Source: Methylobacterium fujisawaense (GTDB lineage Bacteria; Pseudomonadota; Alphaproteobacteria; Rhizobiales; Beijerinckiaceae). From it: DNA of 64,000 nucleotides. Location: assembly GCF_014138435.1 (NCBI RefSeq), contig NZ_JACJIM010000003.1, forward strand, positions 620,001 to 684,000. The letters run 5' to 3'. Every line of letters starts with the position of its first letter. Positions within the stretch are counted from its first letter, which is position 1. Positions 39,472-49,320 of the stretch are shown in pieces. A program made the position numbers and the translations under genes. The notes under the pieces were generated by a model. The model searched no databases and was not told where the DNA came from. It saw only the letters and a list, made by a program, of their open reading frames with translations.

Positions 39472-40874
39472 TGGGCGGCTCTACCCAGACTTCCACGCAG
39501 CAGCAGCATTCTGAGACCCAGCCCTGGGCTCCGGCGATCCCCGGCCTGCAGGCGGTCATCAGCGACGCGGGCAAGCTCTACAACGGCGGCTCGGGCACGG
39601 GCATCTACTCGGGCCCGCGGGTCGCGCAGCTCGGCGATGATGCCCTGACCGGGCTGCAGTCGATCCGCGACCAGTTCGCGTCCGACAACGCCGCGCCGCA
39701 GGGCATCTCGTTCGCCCAGAGCCTGCTCGGCTCCAGCGGGATCTCACCGACCACGGCGCAGGGCCTGTCGATGCTGTCGAACGTGCCGAACGTCGATACG
39801 TCGCGGCTGTCGGGCCTCGCCGACCGGATCGGGAGCGCGAGCAACCCGATCAACCAGACTGCCAACAGCTTCATGTCCGGTTCGCGGGACCTGACCACCA
39901 TCCCGCAGCTCGACGCGCTCTACGCGAAGAGTCAAGCCCCCTCGACCGCCGAGACCAACCTGTCGGGCATCGCCGCCGGCAACAGCCTCGACCCGACCAC
40001 GAACCCGATCTTCCAGAAGCTGGTGAAGACCTCCTCCGACAACGCCCTCCAGGCGCAGAAGGAGGCATTCGCCGCGTCGGGCCGGTACGGGTCCGGATCC
40101 TTCGCGGGCGCCGCCACGAAGGCGGTGAACGATACCCAGAGCCAACTCTACGCCTCTCAGTACAACACCGAGGCGCAGCGTCAGCTCTCGGCCAACTCGC
40201 AGATCGACGCTGCACGGCAGGCCGCCTCGCAGCTCGGCCTCGGGATCACGAACGCCAAGAGCGGGGTGGAGTCGACGAACAATAGCCAGCGGCTCGCCGG
40301 TGCTCAGCTCAGGCAGGCCCAGCAGGGCCAGGAAGCGAGTGTCCTCGGGCAGGTCCTGGGCGGGGACGAGTTCAACAGCAACCTGGGGGTCACGAAGGCG
40401 CAAGGGTTCATTGGGGCCGGGCAGACCGGACAGTCGCAGGCCCTCCAGGCAGCCTCCATGCTGCCGGCGCTCGACGCCTCCCGGTACGCGCCCGCGCAGC
40501 AGATGCTCGGTGTCGGTTCGATCCTGCAGGGGCAGGATCAGGCCAACATCGGGGCCGCCCAGCAGGTCTTCGACGAGACCAACCAGATGCCGTGGGCAAA
40601 TCTGGACAGATACGCCGGCCTCATGGGCGGGCTTGCCGGCCTGGGCGGCACGACGGATTCGACTGGCCGCACGCAGACCCGGACGAGCCAGAGCTTGGGC
40701 TCGACGCTCATCGGCGGCCTCAGCAGCGGCCTGGGGCTCCTCGGGATGACGGGCGCCTTCGGGCCGGTCGGCGCCGCCGCCGGCGGGATCGGCGGGATGA
40801 GCGGTGCGAGCAGCGCGGGCGGGTATCTGACGCCGTACCTACGCAGCGCCGCCTCTTCGATCTTCGGGAGGTAG
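39471..40874 (+). CDS. Putative internal/ejection protein
   Basis: 467 aa from ATG 39471. Gln/Ala/Ser-rich, long helices (AQKEAFAASGRYGSGSFAGA, AAATK; AGAQLRQAQQGQEASVLGQV) and a glycine-rich hydrophobic C-terminus (GPVGAAAGGIGGMSGASSAG) that could insert in membrane. First of four consecutive genes with internal-virion character. No family name recognised. Confidence 0.65.
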   Translation: MGGSTQTSTQQQHSETQPWAPAIPGLQAVISDAGKLYNGGSGTGIYSGPRVAQLGDDALTGLQSIRDQFASDNAAPQGISFAQSLLGSSGISPTTAQGLSMLSNVPNVDTSRLSGLADRIGSASNPINQTANSFMSGSRDLTTIPQLDALYAKSQAPSTAETNLSGIAAGNSLDPTTNPIFQKLVKTSSDNALQAQKEAFAASGRYGSGSFAGAATKAVNDTQSQLYASQYNTEAQRQLSANSQIDAARQAASQLGLGITNAKSGVESTNNSQRLAGAQLRQAQQGQEASVLGQVLGGDEFNSNLGVTKAQGFIGAGQTGQSQALQAASMLPALDASRYAPAQQMLGVGSILQGQDQANIGAAQQVFDETNQMPWANLDRYAGLMGGLAGLGGTTDSTGRTQTRTSQSLGSTLIGGLSSGLGLLGMTGAFGPVGAAAGGIGGMSGASSAGGYLTPYLRSAASSIFGR

Positions 40875-40877
40875 GTC

Positions 40878-41924
40878 ATGGCCTTCGGCTTCAGCATCCC
40901 GGCGATGGGCTCGCAGGATCAGGCGTTTGGCCTGACCCCCGACATGCTCGCGGCGATCAGCCAGATGGCGGCCAGGGGCGCCGCGGCGCCGGCTCCGGCT
41001 CAGCCTGCCGCCGCCGCGTCGGTGGCCCAGCCCGCACCCGCGCAGCAGCCGGCGCCGATGGCCATGAGCCTGTCGCCGAGCCCGCCCGAGGCGCCACGAC
41101 AGCCGGCCGCCGCGCAGGCATCGTCGGCGCAGAGTGGCGTCAGCCCATCGCTCGTGGACCGGATCGTCGGCGCGGAGTCGGGTGGGAACGCCACAGCGAA
41201 GAACCCGAACTCGTCCGCGACGGGGGCGGGTCAGTTCATCTCGGGCACGTGGCTCGACATGATGAAGCGGTACCGGCCCGACCTCGCCGGCAGCCTGCCG
41301 AGGGAACAGCTCCTCTCCCTGCGCAACGACCCCGCGCTGTCGCGCGAGATGGTCAACCACTACGCCGAGGAGAACGGCGCGAAGCTCCGGGCGGCCGGCC
41401 TGCCCGACAACGACGGCACCCGCTACCTCTCGCACTTCGCCGGGGCCGGTGGGGCTCGCTCCGTCCTCTCGGCCGACCCGTCGACGCCGGTCAGCCAAGT
41501 GCTTGAGGCCAGCCAGGTCGCGGCCAACCCGTTCCTGCGGAACATGACGGCGGGCCAGTTGACGGACTGGGCCGCGGGGAAGGTCAGCGGCTCGGCGCCG
41601 AAGATGACGATGCCGGGCGGTTCGAGCCGTCCGGCAGCGTTCGGCCTGTCCGGCCCGACGCAGGCGGGCGGTGCCGGGACCGTGCTGCCGGCCGGCGGCG
41701 GGGACATGTCGACGCCGAACCCCATGGCGACGGCTGATCCGAGCGCGACCGCGATAGGGGCGCCCGGCATGGCCGGCGCAGATGGCGGCCAGGGCCGCGG
41801 GTCCGGCAAGGGCGGCCAGAAGCAATCCGGCGGCGCGTCACCGATGCAGTTCCGCACGGTGAGGCCGAAGCCCTTCGGCTTCATGTCGCCCATGCAGTTC
41901 GCCGGGCAGCGGACCGGACAGTAA
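40878..41924 (+). CDS. Virion-associated lytic transglycosylase
   Basis: 348 aa. After a Pro/Ala/Gln-rich leader, residues 92-200 form an SLT domain: VDRIVGAESGGNATAKNPNS with catalytic Glu100, ATGAGQFISGTWLDMMKRYR, and NDGTRYLSHFAGAGGARSVL. The C-terminal third is Gly/Pro-rich. An ejected muralytic enzyme that opens peptidoglycan during DNA entry, like P22 gp4/T7 gp16 activities. Confidence 0.85.
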   Translation: MAFGFSIPAMGSQDQAFGLTPDMLAAISQMAARGAAAPAPAQPAAAASVAQPAPAQQPAPMAMSLSPSPPEAPRQPAAAQASSAQSGVSPSLVDRIVGAESGGNATAKNPNSSATGAGQFISGTWLDMMKRYRPDLAGSLPREQLLSLRNDPALSREMVNHYAEENGAKLRAAGLPDNDGTRYLSHFAGAGGARSVLSADPSTPVSQVLEASQVAANPFLRNMTAGQLTDWAAGKVSGSAPKMTMPGGSSRPAAFGLSGPTQAGGAGTVLPAGGGDMSTPNPMATADPSATAIGAPGMAGADGGQGRGSGKGGQKQSGGASPMQFRTVRPKPFGFMSPMQFAGQRTGQ

Positions 41925-41944
41925 CCCGACACGAAAGGCGCTCC

Positions 41945-43867
41945 ATGTCCGCTGGCCTCACCACCGACGCCTCGTCCCTGCTGGACGGCCTCTCCCCGGA
42001 TCTGCTCGCGCGGCTCCTTCAGGCGCAGCCGCCGCAGGCCGCCCCTTCGGTCGATAGCCTCCTGTTCGATCGCAGCACTCTCGGCGCGCCCGACAACGCG
42101 TTCTCGGGCAACTCGGGAACGATCGTCTCGGCTCAGCCGCAGCAGGTGGCCGCGCCGGCGACGGCCGTGCCGTCCATGCTCGGCGCCGAGCCGCCCGTGA
42201 TGCCGCAGATGCAGGCGGCTCCAACGAACGTGCCGTTGGAGACTGGGGCGATCCAGAAGCCGCAGACAGCCCCACCGCCGAGCGGCGGCGAGGAGATCGC
42301 CGCGCCGACGGCGCCTGCGCGCGCCTCCGATCTGTCGGCGCTTCGTCCCGGCATGTCGCCGGTCAGCGGCTTTGACCCTTTGACGGGCCAGCCGGTGTCG
42401 GGCTCGCCGCAGCCCGTCTCGGCCGCCCCTTCGTCGACACCGACCGCCGACAACTCTCCGGGCTTTCTGAGCCGCCTCAGCGACCCCCGCGTCTACAACA
42501 CGCTTCTCGGCGTCGGCTCGGGCATCCTCTCCGGCAAGAACTTCGCGGAGGGGCTCAGCCAGGGCGTCCAGAACGCGGCTGCCCTCAATGCGCACCAGGG
42601 CGCGAACGACCTTGCGCAGGCGAAGTCACGCATGGAGCAGTACAAGCTTCAGCGCGAACTCGCCGGGCAGAACCAGACGGCCAAGATCATCTCGCAGAAG
42701 ATGGGCATCCCCCTGGAGGACGCGACCGCGTTGGCGATGAACCCCACCTACGTGCAGGGCTTCCTCTCCTCGCAATTCGGCGCGCAGGATGGCCGGGTGC
42801 GGAACGCGGACGGCACGATGTCGGTAGTGCCGGGCAGCCAGCAGGATCCGACGCAGGTGGCAGCCGTCGCGACCGCCCAGCGTCCGACGCCGGAGCAGAC
42901 CAAGGCAACCGCACAGGCGCAGGCCGAGGGCACAGACGCCGGCACGCCGAAGGAGCCTGATATCCTCAGCCCCGGGCAGGTCATGCTCGACCCAGACACG
43001 CATCAGCCGGTTGCGGCGGTGCCGAAGGAGGTGGAGGCGACGGCTGATATTAAGAATTGGCAAGAAGCCAAGCGCAGCAGCGGGTACGCCGGCTCGCTTC
43101 AGGACTGGATCAACGAACGCGCGCAGGCCGGCCGGAACCAGACGACGATCAACATGCCCCCGCAAGAGCTGGCGCGGGACAAGAAGGTCGGCGACGCGAT
43201 CGGCACGGACCTCGCCGATTACATCGGTGCGGCCCGGCCGGCGCGGGATAAGATGGCCGCGCTCAACATCCTGGAGGATGCCTGGAAGGCCGGCGGCGAC
43301 AAGATCACCACCGGCCCGATGGCGGATCGCGTGCTCGGCCTCAAGCAGTTCGCCCGCGGATCGCTCGGCCTCAACATCGGCGATGACATCGCGCCGTCCG
43401 AGCTCATCTCGAAGATCGGGACGCAGCTTGCCACGGCCGACGCCAAGTCACTCACGGCCCGTCCGACGCAGTTCGACTTCGCGACGTACCTGCGCAACAA
43501 CCCGGGCCTGACGCTCACCCCGGAGGGCAATGCGGCGCTGATCAATATCAAGAAGCAGCAGGCCCAGCATGAACTCGACCTCGCCGCGCTCGCGCGCCGG
43601 AAGGAGAACTGGGAGAACTGGGACGATGTGGTCGCGGACTATGACCGCAAGCACCCGATCAACAGCCCGCTCACAGGTCGGCCGCTCGGTGCCTCCAGCG
43701 TCGAGTTCCCAGGCTCGCAGGGCGGTGGCGGCCAGGGTGGCCAGCCCAGGCAGGACGCTTCGGCCCGGCCGCCGCAGGGGGCGCCTGCTGGGGCGCGGCA
43801 GGCCGGCGACGGCAACTGGTACGTCGCGGACCCGAACCGCCCCGGGAAGTATCTGAAGGTGCAGTGA
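41945..43867 (+). CDS. Putative ejection protein
   Basis: 640 aa. A disordered N-terminal third leads to GFLSRLSDPRVYNTLLGVGS and helices (ANDLAQAKSRMEQYKLQREL). A compact C-terminal part follows (LADYIGAARPARDKMAALNI, GPMADRVLGLKQFARGSLGL, ARRKENWENWDDVVADYDRK) and a tail with GARQAGDGNWYVADPNRPGK. By context an internal protein injected with DNA. Confidence 0.68.
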   Translation: MSAGLTTDASSLLDGLSPDLLARLLQAQPPQAAPSVDSLLFDRSTLGAPDNAFSGNSGTIVSAQPQQVAAPATAVPSMLGAEPPVMPQMQAAPTNVPLETGAIQKPQTAPPPSGGEEIAAPTAPARASDLSALRPGMSPVSGFDPLTGQPVSGSPQPVSAAPSSTPTADNSPGFLSRLSDPRVYNTLLGVGSGILSGKNFAEGLSQGVQNAAALNAHQGANDLAQAKSRMEQYKLQRELAGQNQTAKIISQKMGIPLEDATALAMNPTYVQGFLSSQFGAQDGRVRNADGTMSVVPGSQQDPTQVAAVATAQRPTPEQTKATAQAQAEGTDAGTPKEPDILSPGQVMLDPDTHQPVAAVPKEVEATADIKNWQEAKRSSGYAGSLQDWINERAQAGRNQTTINMPPQELARDKKVGDAIGTDLADYIGAARPARDKMAALNILEDAWKAGGDKITTGPMADRVLGLKQFARGSLGLNIGDDIAPSELISKIGTQLATADAKSLTARPTQFDFATYLRNNPGLTLTPEGNAALINIKKQQAQHELDLAALARRKENWENWDDVVADYDRKHPINSPLTGRPLGASSVEFPGSQGGGGQGGQPRQDASARPPQGAPAGARQAGDGNWYVADPNRPGKYLKVQ

Positions 43868-46800
43868 TGGTGGATCTCGTCCCTGTCGACTTCGATCCCT
43901 TCGCCGGCCAGGGCCAGCAGGCGTCGGCCGGCACGAAGCTCATCCCCGTCGACCACGACCCCTTCGCGGACGAGCCGTCGCTCGCCGCGAAGGCCGGCGC
44001 CGTCGCGAAGGACATGGCGCGCTCAGCCGAGGCGGGCGTGGATGCCGGCGTGGCGGGTTTGGTCGGGGCGCCGAATGCGCTGCTGGCACTCGGCGACAAG
44101 CTTCTCAGCTACCCAGCGAAAGCTATCGTGCGGGCCACGGGGTTCACGCCTGCCAGCGATTTGCCGGGCGGGGATACCCGTCCCTCGATCGCGGACGGCT
44201 TTGTCTCCCCGGCGACGGTCGCCAAGTCGATGGAGGCCGCGACCGGCCCCGCCTACAAGCCTGAGACCACAGCCGGCGAATGGGCACACACGGTCGGCGA
44301 GTTCGCGCCGAACGCCGCGATGGGCGGTGGCACGCTGGCGCAGCGTGTCGGACAGGTTGTCGTGCCGGCCCTCGCCTCCGAGGGCGTCGGCCGCGCGGTT
44401 CGGACCATCGCGCCGGAACTGGAAGGGCCGGCCCGGCTCATCGGGGCGCTGGCCGGCGGCGTGGGCGCGGCGGTGGCGCAGGCTCCGCGCGGCGCATCCG
44501 CCGTCATGCGCGACGGGCTGGAGGGGATCTCGCCCGAACACCTTGAGCGCGCGCAGGCCGTGATGCAGGCGGCGCGCGATCTTCCCGGCGGCGGTGTCCC
44601 GCTGTCCCTGGACGAGGCGCTGAACCAAGTCACGGGCGGCCAGGCCACGCGCGCCTCGCAACTCGCCCACACCGTCGCGACGGGCGGCGGCGAGGGCCAG
44701 CGCATCGCCACCGAGTTCTACGCCGCGCGCCCCGGGCAGGTGGATGCTGCCGGCCGTGCCGCGTTCCAGGGCTTGGCCGATGCGCCGGCCGCGCCCTCGG
44801 CGCTCGGCGCATCGGTGCAGGATGCCGCCCGCACGGCCGTCGCCGAGACCCCGCAGGGCATGGCGCTCGCCGAGGCGCGGCAGGCCGCCGGCCCGCGCGT
44901 CACGCCGGAGCAGGCCGGGAACGTGATCCAGCCCGCGCTCCGCGAGGCGTTCGACCGCCGCGAGGGCATGCGGGCCGCGCTGGCCGAGCAGGATTACCGC
45001 GCGGCCGAGCGCGCGCCGGAGAGCGTCGGCATCGAGCGCACCGTGCCGGTGGAGCGGCCGGGCGAGCCGATCATGACCCAGCAGCAGTACAGCCGCCCGC
45101 AGTTCACGGATCAGGCGCCGGCCCCGCTCGGCCCGCCGCCCGGTCGCGGCGACGGCACCCCCGCCGAGGCCGGCCCCGAGAGCCTCGCGCGGTTCGTCGC
45201 CCGCAACGGCGGACTGCGCCTCGACGGCGACGTGGCGGCCACGGACCTCCACCGGTTCAACATCCCTGGCGTCGGGAACGTCGCGCGCCAGAATGGTAAG
45301 GGCATCGACGACTTCTGGCGCGAGCGGCTGATCGAGGAGGGGTACTTCCGGCCCGATGCCGACGGCGGCATGGCGCGGGACATCTCTTCCGAGCTGCTGC
45401 GGAAGCTCCAGAACGAGCAGCGCGGCGCGCCCTCGTACCCGCTCGGCTCGCAGCGGCAGGTCGCCGGCCCGACCTCCGGGCAACTTGGCGACGAGTATGC
45501 GGCGGCGCTCTCGCACGCCGAGACCCGCCTGGACGCCGACCTCGGCAAGGCCGGCATCGACCCGAAGAGCATCCATCCGGACATCCGCTCCCGGGCCCTC
45601 GGCGCCATGATGCGCGGCGAGACCGCCGAGCCGCTCGACGCGCTGGAGCGGACCATCGGAGCCCTCCGCGAGCCGCCCGCCCCGTTCGTGAAGTCAACCA
45701 CGGTGCAGGAGCAGATCCCGGATGTGCGGTTCGGCCAGGCCAACCCGCAACCGGTGCTCGACCACATCGAGGAGGCGATGCGCTCGGCCAAGGGGCCGGC
45801 GGCGGTGGCGCTCCAGCAGGCCCGGCGCACCCTGTACGAGCCGGACGGCAAGACGCTCGACCTCACGGTGGCCGGCCTGCATGGCGCCCGGCAGGCGATG
45901 TCCGACCTGATCGACAAGGCGCCGGCCCAGACCCAGCGCATGCTCCTCGGGGTTCGTGACCGCCTCGACCGCACCCTGTCGGCGGTGCCGGAATACGAAG
46001 CGGCCCGGTCCGGGTTCGAGGCGGCCTCGCGCAACCTCGACCCGTTCGCGTCCGGCTCGGCCCCGGGCCGGATCGTGGCGCAGGATCAGACGAGCGGGCG
46101 GTTCTCGATGCCGGCCGAGCAGGTGCCCGGCGCGATCGCCGAGGGTCCGAGCGCGGCGCGCGACTTCGCCTCCATCGCGAGCCCCGAGGCGCGGCGCGCG
46201 TTCGAAGGTCAACTCACCACCCGCCTGCTCGACGGCGCGACCGATGCGACCACGGGCGTGCTCGACGGCGGCAAGCTCCGTGGCGCGCTCCGTCAGCACG
46301 CGGATCTCCTCGACCAGATGCCGGCCGTGCGCGACCGCATCGCCGGCATCGCGACGGCGCGCGAAGGCATGGCGGCGGTTGAGCGCTCCCCGCTCGGGCA
46401 CCTCGCCGAGGGCCATCCCGATCTGAAACGCGCGATCGGCGTGCTGTTCGATCGCGACCCGCTGGCCGGCGGTGAGCGCGAGATCGGCGCGGCGATGGGC
46501 GCGCTGGCGAAGGCCGACCCGCAGTCCGCGCGCCAACTCGCCCGCATCCACCTGGAGACCGCGTTCAACGACGCCGTGGCCGAGAAGCGCGGCCTGCCGG
46601 CGCAGTACGGCGGGGCCGGGTTCGCGTCGGCCGTGGCGGGGAATCCGCAGCAGGCCAAGAACCTCGAAGCGTCGATCCGGGCGCTGCCCGACGGCGACGT
46701 GCTCTGGGGCAGCCTCGACCGGTTCCTGACTACGCTCAAGGCGACCGGCTACAAACCGCAGGCGGGCGGCGACGCGACCTTCAACGCCCGCGTCGGTGAA

Positions 46801-47121
46801 CAGCTCTCCGGTGGGAAGGGGGTCGGCCCGGCCATCGCGGGAGCCCTCGCCAACGCGGCGGCCGGCGCGGGCGCGGCGGGAATGGGCGGCGCCCTGGCGG
46901 GCGGCGTGCTCGGCGCCAAGAAGGCGGCGGCCGATGCCTTCTCCTGGTATCAGGCCGCCCGCAACGGCGAAGCTGTGGCCAGGATGCTGTTCGACCCGAA
47001 GGCCCTGCCGGATCTGCGCGCTCTGGCGAAGTCGGCGCCGGGGAGCAAGAACGCCCTCGGCTTCACCCATCGCCTGCTGGCGCTATCGGGGTCCGCCGCG
47101 GCGCCGCGCGAGCGTCGCTGA
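43867..47121 (+). CDS. Giant ejection/internal virion protein
   Basis: 1084 aa from ATG 43867 (TGATG with the previous gene). It starts with two copies of a PVDxDPFA motif (VPVDFDPFAG, IPVDHDPFAD), continues with Ala/Gly-rich membrane-active looking segments (LIGALAGGVGAAVAQ; a Gly/Ala run near 990-1020) and long helical blocks (TLYEPDGKTLDLTVAGLHGA). The C-terminus AVARMLFDPKALPDLRAL recurs in a fragment at 57.84 kb. Such >1000-aa proteins in podoviruses form the transperiplasmic DNA channel. Its end overlaps the convergent membrane gene by 39 bp. Confidence 0.7.
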   Translation: MVDLVPVDFDPFAGQGQQASAGTKLIPVDHDPFADEPSLAAKAGAVAKDMARSAEAGVDAGVAGLVGAPNALLALGDKLLSYPAKAIVRATGFTPASDLPGGDTRPSIADGFVSPATVAKSMEAATGPAYKPETTAGEWAHTVGEFAPNAAMGGGTLAQRVGQVVVPALASEGVGRAVRTIAPELEGPARLIGALAGGVGAAVAQAPRGASAVMRDGLEGISPEHLERAQAVMQAARDLPGGGVPLSLDEALNQVTGGQATRASQLAHTVATGGGEGQRIATEFYAARPGQVDAAGRAAFQGLADAPAAPSALGASVQDAARTAVAETPQGMALAEARQAAGPRVTPEQAGNVIQPALREAFDRREGMRAALAEQDYRAAERAPESVGIERTVPVERPGEPIMTQQQYSRPQFTDQAPAPLGPPPGRGDGTPAEAGPESLARFVARNGGLRLDGDVAATDLHRFNIPGVGNVARQNGKGIDDFWRERLIEEGYFRPDADGGMARDISSELLRKLQNEQRGAPSYPLGSQRQVAGPTSGQLGDEYAAALSHAETRLDADLGKAGIDPKSIHPDIRSRALGAMMRGETAEPLDALERTIGALREPPAPFVKSTTVQEQIPDVRFGQANPQPVLDHIEEAMRSAKGPAAVALQQARRTLYEPDGKTLDLTVAGLHGARQAMSDLIDKAPAQTQRMLLGVRDRLDRTLSAVPEYEAARSGFEAASRNLDPFASGSAPGRIVAQDQTSGRFSMPAEQVPGAIAEGPSAARDFASIASPEARRAFEGQLTTRLLDGATDATTGVLDGGKLRGALRQHADLLDQMPAVRDRIAGIATAREGMAAVERSPLGHLAEGHPDLKRAIGVLFDRDPLAGGEREIGAAMGALAKADPQSARQLARIHLETAFNDAVAEKRGLPAQYGGAGFASAVAGNPQQAKNLEASIRALPDGDVLWGSLDRFLTTLKATGYKPQAGGDATFNARVGEQLSGGKGVGPAIAGALANAAAGAGAAGMGGALAGGVLGAKKAAADAFSWYQAARNGEAVARMLFDPKALPDLRALAKSAPGSKNALGFTHRLLALSGSAAAPRERR

Positions 47122-47517
47122 GGCGAGATCCCATAGACGGGTGAGCGCGACCGTAGCCATGCCGACGAGAGCAGCGAACAGCAGGAGGGTGATCGGATAC
47201 GCCTGCCAAGGCACCGGCCCCTTGTCCGCATACGGGCTGGCGAAGGTCAGCCACATCCCGCCGCCAACCACCGCAACCTGCGCTGCGGTGATTGCCGCGT
47301 GCCGCCACCCCCATCGGTGCGGCAGCACCCGAAGCAGCGGCTTCGGCGGTGCGGGCGGCAATGCAGGATGGTCAGGGTGCGAGCGGCGTAGCCATGCGTA
47401 CCGCTCGTCGCCCCGGCCGGCCCGGTAGGCGTGCGCGTCGCGCAGGTACATGCTCGCGGCCCACGCCGCGAGGCTGCCAACGAGCACGATGGCGAGGAGG
47501 GTGCCGGGATCTGGCAT
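47083..47517 (-). CDS. Small membrane protein, convergent to ejection gene
   Basis: 144 aa from ATG 47517. Three likely membrane spans: LLAIVLVGSLAAWAASMYL, AAITAAQVAVVGGGMWLTFA, ITLLLFAALVGMATVALTRL. A similar small membrane gene stands in the same relation to the ejection-gene fragment at 57.99 kb. Unknown function; holin-like or superinfection proteins are possibilities. Confidence 0.65.
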   Translation of the reverse strand: MPDPGTLLAIVLVGSLAAWAASMYLRDAHAYRAGRGDERYAWLRRSHPDHPALPPAPPKPLLRVLPHRWGWRHAAITAAQVAVVGGGMWLTFASPYADKGPVPWQAYPITLLLFAALVGMATVALTRLWDLASATLARRRGGPR

Positions 47518-47656
47518 CGTTGCACCATGCCAGCGCCATGGGCGCCCTTGCAAGGCTCGGCAATTACGCCACTATGCTTCTTCCGGCTTGGCACTGCGCG
47601 GCGCGGTAGCGCGCGGCATGGTGGGGCTTGGCCAGGTATGGACCCCCTCGGGGTAT

Positions 47657-47679
47657 GGGCGGCCTTCGGGCCGCCCTTT
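47657..47679 (+). terminator. Strong terminator of the virion operon
   Basis: GGGCGGCC-TTCG-GGCCGCCC with an 8-bp perfect GC stem and a TTCG tetraloop, followed by TTTCATCATT. It lies between the convergent virion operon and the 47685-49280 gene and may work in both directions. Confidence 0.75.
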
Positions 47680-47684
47680 CATCA

Positions 47685-49280
47685 TTATGTCGTAGTGTTG
47701 TCGCCCTCTTCAGCTTCGCCGAAGTTGCGAACCATGCATATTCCTGCGCCAGGTTCCGACTTCAGCTCGGCGACTCGCCCGCGCAGATCGTCGATTGGAA
47801 CAATCTCAAGATCTTGTAGCGAGAGGTCCTCTGCTGAAATCGAATGCATTTCGGTGCTACTATCAAAGATGAACGTAGCGCTCGCAATAGCCAATACTGC
47901 TTGGTTGTCGAGAACTATAGTATCGATAAACCTTCCATATTCGCGCTCAGGCAAGCCTTCTGGTAAATGTGCTCCGAGGCCCATTTTGACTGATAGCGCA
48001 TCATCACCGCGTATTAGCGCGGCGCATACACGTGCGCTCTCCACATTTCGAACGATCGCGGCATGTCCATAAATCGCCGCTGCAGCGCCAGATGCGCTCG
48101 ACAAAACGAGATTGATATCATCAATAATATTAAGCGATATAACGCACTCTTCTTCGGTGATGGTGTCAATTTTCTTGGTCAAATTCAATGTTTGCTTTTT
48201 CAGGCGCTTTGGATGCAGCTCGATTTGGCAGCCCTCCTTAGTCATTTCCTTGACAAAACTATACCAATTCTTCCATTGAGATGAATCAAGTTTCGGATTT
48301 TCGGGAGTTATGTCAACCGACTGAAACGCAAGTCTTTCATCGGTTAGAATGAATTTAAATAGTTCAGAGCTTATAACAATTTTTCTAGCTTTCTTGTTGT
48401 CGTTTAAACCAGGTGCCATCAAAATTGTACCAGAGAATGTCGCAGCAACGGCAAATCTATTGCGTCGGACAATGATCGAGCAGGTGTCGGCCGGCGATGG
48501 GGTGAATGAAATTTTTCCTTCGGTGGGGAAATCTTTAGTTTGAATGGCAATGCCAAAGCGGGTCTCTTTGTTTACCGCGGAACTGAAAGGCAAGTCGCTT
48601 TTGAGCCCGAGCAATGCGTCGGTGAACTCTTCTTCGTTTTGAACGGAAAGTTTGAAATCGAGGGTGTGCCGCAGCGGCTCGTACCCGAGTTCAGCAAGCT
48701 GACGCGTCTTTTCTGCTTGATAAGCGGTAAGATCTGGCCCGATCGCCTCTTCCACGGCTGCGCGCAGAGCCTTCCCATCCGCACCTATCAGCGCGCCGAT
48801 GATGGTGGCGGACATATAAATATACTCATTATTGATTTTCTTTTTTCCTGCCTGCTGAAGTTCTCGGAGTTTTCTGAGAACGGCAACAAGATTGTCGCCG
48901 ATGATGTGAGCTAGAAAAACTTCGCTCGGCGTCTGATCGTGATTAAACTTAGTTATATATACGAATGACGGCTTGGGATCCTTAGCAAGACGCTCAATTG
49001 ACGTCATTCGAAACTTAATTTGATTGTTGTCGTGCCACATAGATTTCAGCTGAAAATGAGCAGAAATGGGATTTTCTCTCTTGTCTAATTCAGCTTCGCT
49101 CTGATGGTTGATGGGCCACTCAACAATAAAATCCCATCCTGATCGATCTCGGTGAGCCGTATTAGCGATGAGCTCTGCGCCGGCGCAGATTGTTGCGAAG
49201 CGCCCCTCTCCGACCGCCCCAAGAGCATCGCTGTTGATTGGGCGGCCTTCATCTTGATCGCCATCATCTTTACCGCTCAA
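47685..49280 (-). CDS. AT-rich protein with candidate PD-(D/E)XK nuclease domain
   Basis: 531 aa. The first ~120 residues (GAVGEGRFATICAGAELIAN, HRDRSGWDFIVEW, SAHFQLKSMWHDNN) fit the restriction-like nuclease layout: Glu25, Asp50 and a Gln77-x-Lys79 pair, as in DUF4365-type defence proteins. The remaining ~400 residues are a mixed alpha/beta region without recognised domain, perhaps a sensor. AT-rich, opposite to phage late genes and behind a strong terminator. Candidate phage-borne defence gene; nuclease activity is inferred from the motif only. Confidence 0.65.
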   Translation of the reverse strand: MSGKDDGDQDEGRPINSDALGAVGEGRFATICAGAELIANTAHRDRSGWDFIVEWPINHQSEAELDKRENPISAHFQLKSMWHDNNQIKFRMTSIERLAKDPKPSFVYITKFNHDQTPSEVFLAHIIGDNLVAVLRKLRELQQAGKKKINNEYIYMSATIIGALIGADGKALRAAVEEAIGPDLTAYQAEKTRQLAELGYEPLRHTLDFKLSVQNEEEFTDALLGLKSDLPFSSAVNKETRFGIAIQTKDFPTEGKISFTPSPADTCSIIVRRNRFAVAATFSGTILMAPGLNDNKKARKIVISSELFKFILTDERLAFQSVDITPENPKLDSSQWKNWYSFVKEMTKEGCQIELHPKRLKKQTLNLTKKIDTITEEECVISLNIIDDINLVLSSASGAAAAIYGHAAIVRNVESARVCAALIRGDDALSVKMGLGAHLPEGLPEREYGRFIDTIVLDNQAVLAIASATFIFDSSTEMHSISAEDLSLQDLEIVPIDDLRGRVAELKSEPGAGICMVRNFGEAEEGDNTTT

Positions 49281-49320
49281 AGCTTCGCCTCCGTCTGCTA
49301 TACGTTTTTTTTCTATCGTT

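Noticed and set aside
44023..45576. Long minus-strand frame opposite the ejection gene
   Set aside because: Shadow frame; the plus strand gives coherent protein over 1084 residues.
47587..47640. Coding ORFs in the GGC-rich tract before the terminator
   Set aside because: Short, low-complexity frames without start signals; treated as non-coding.
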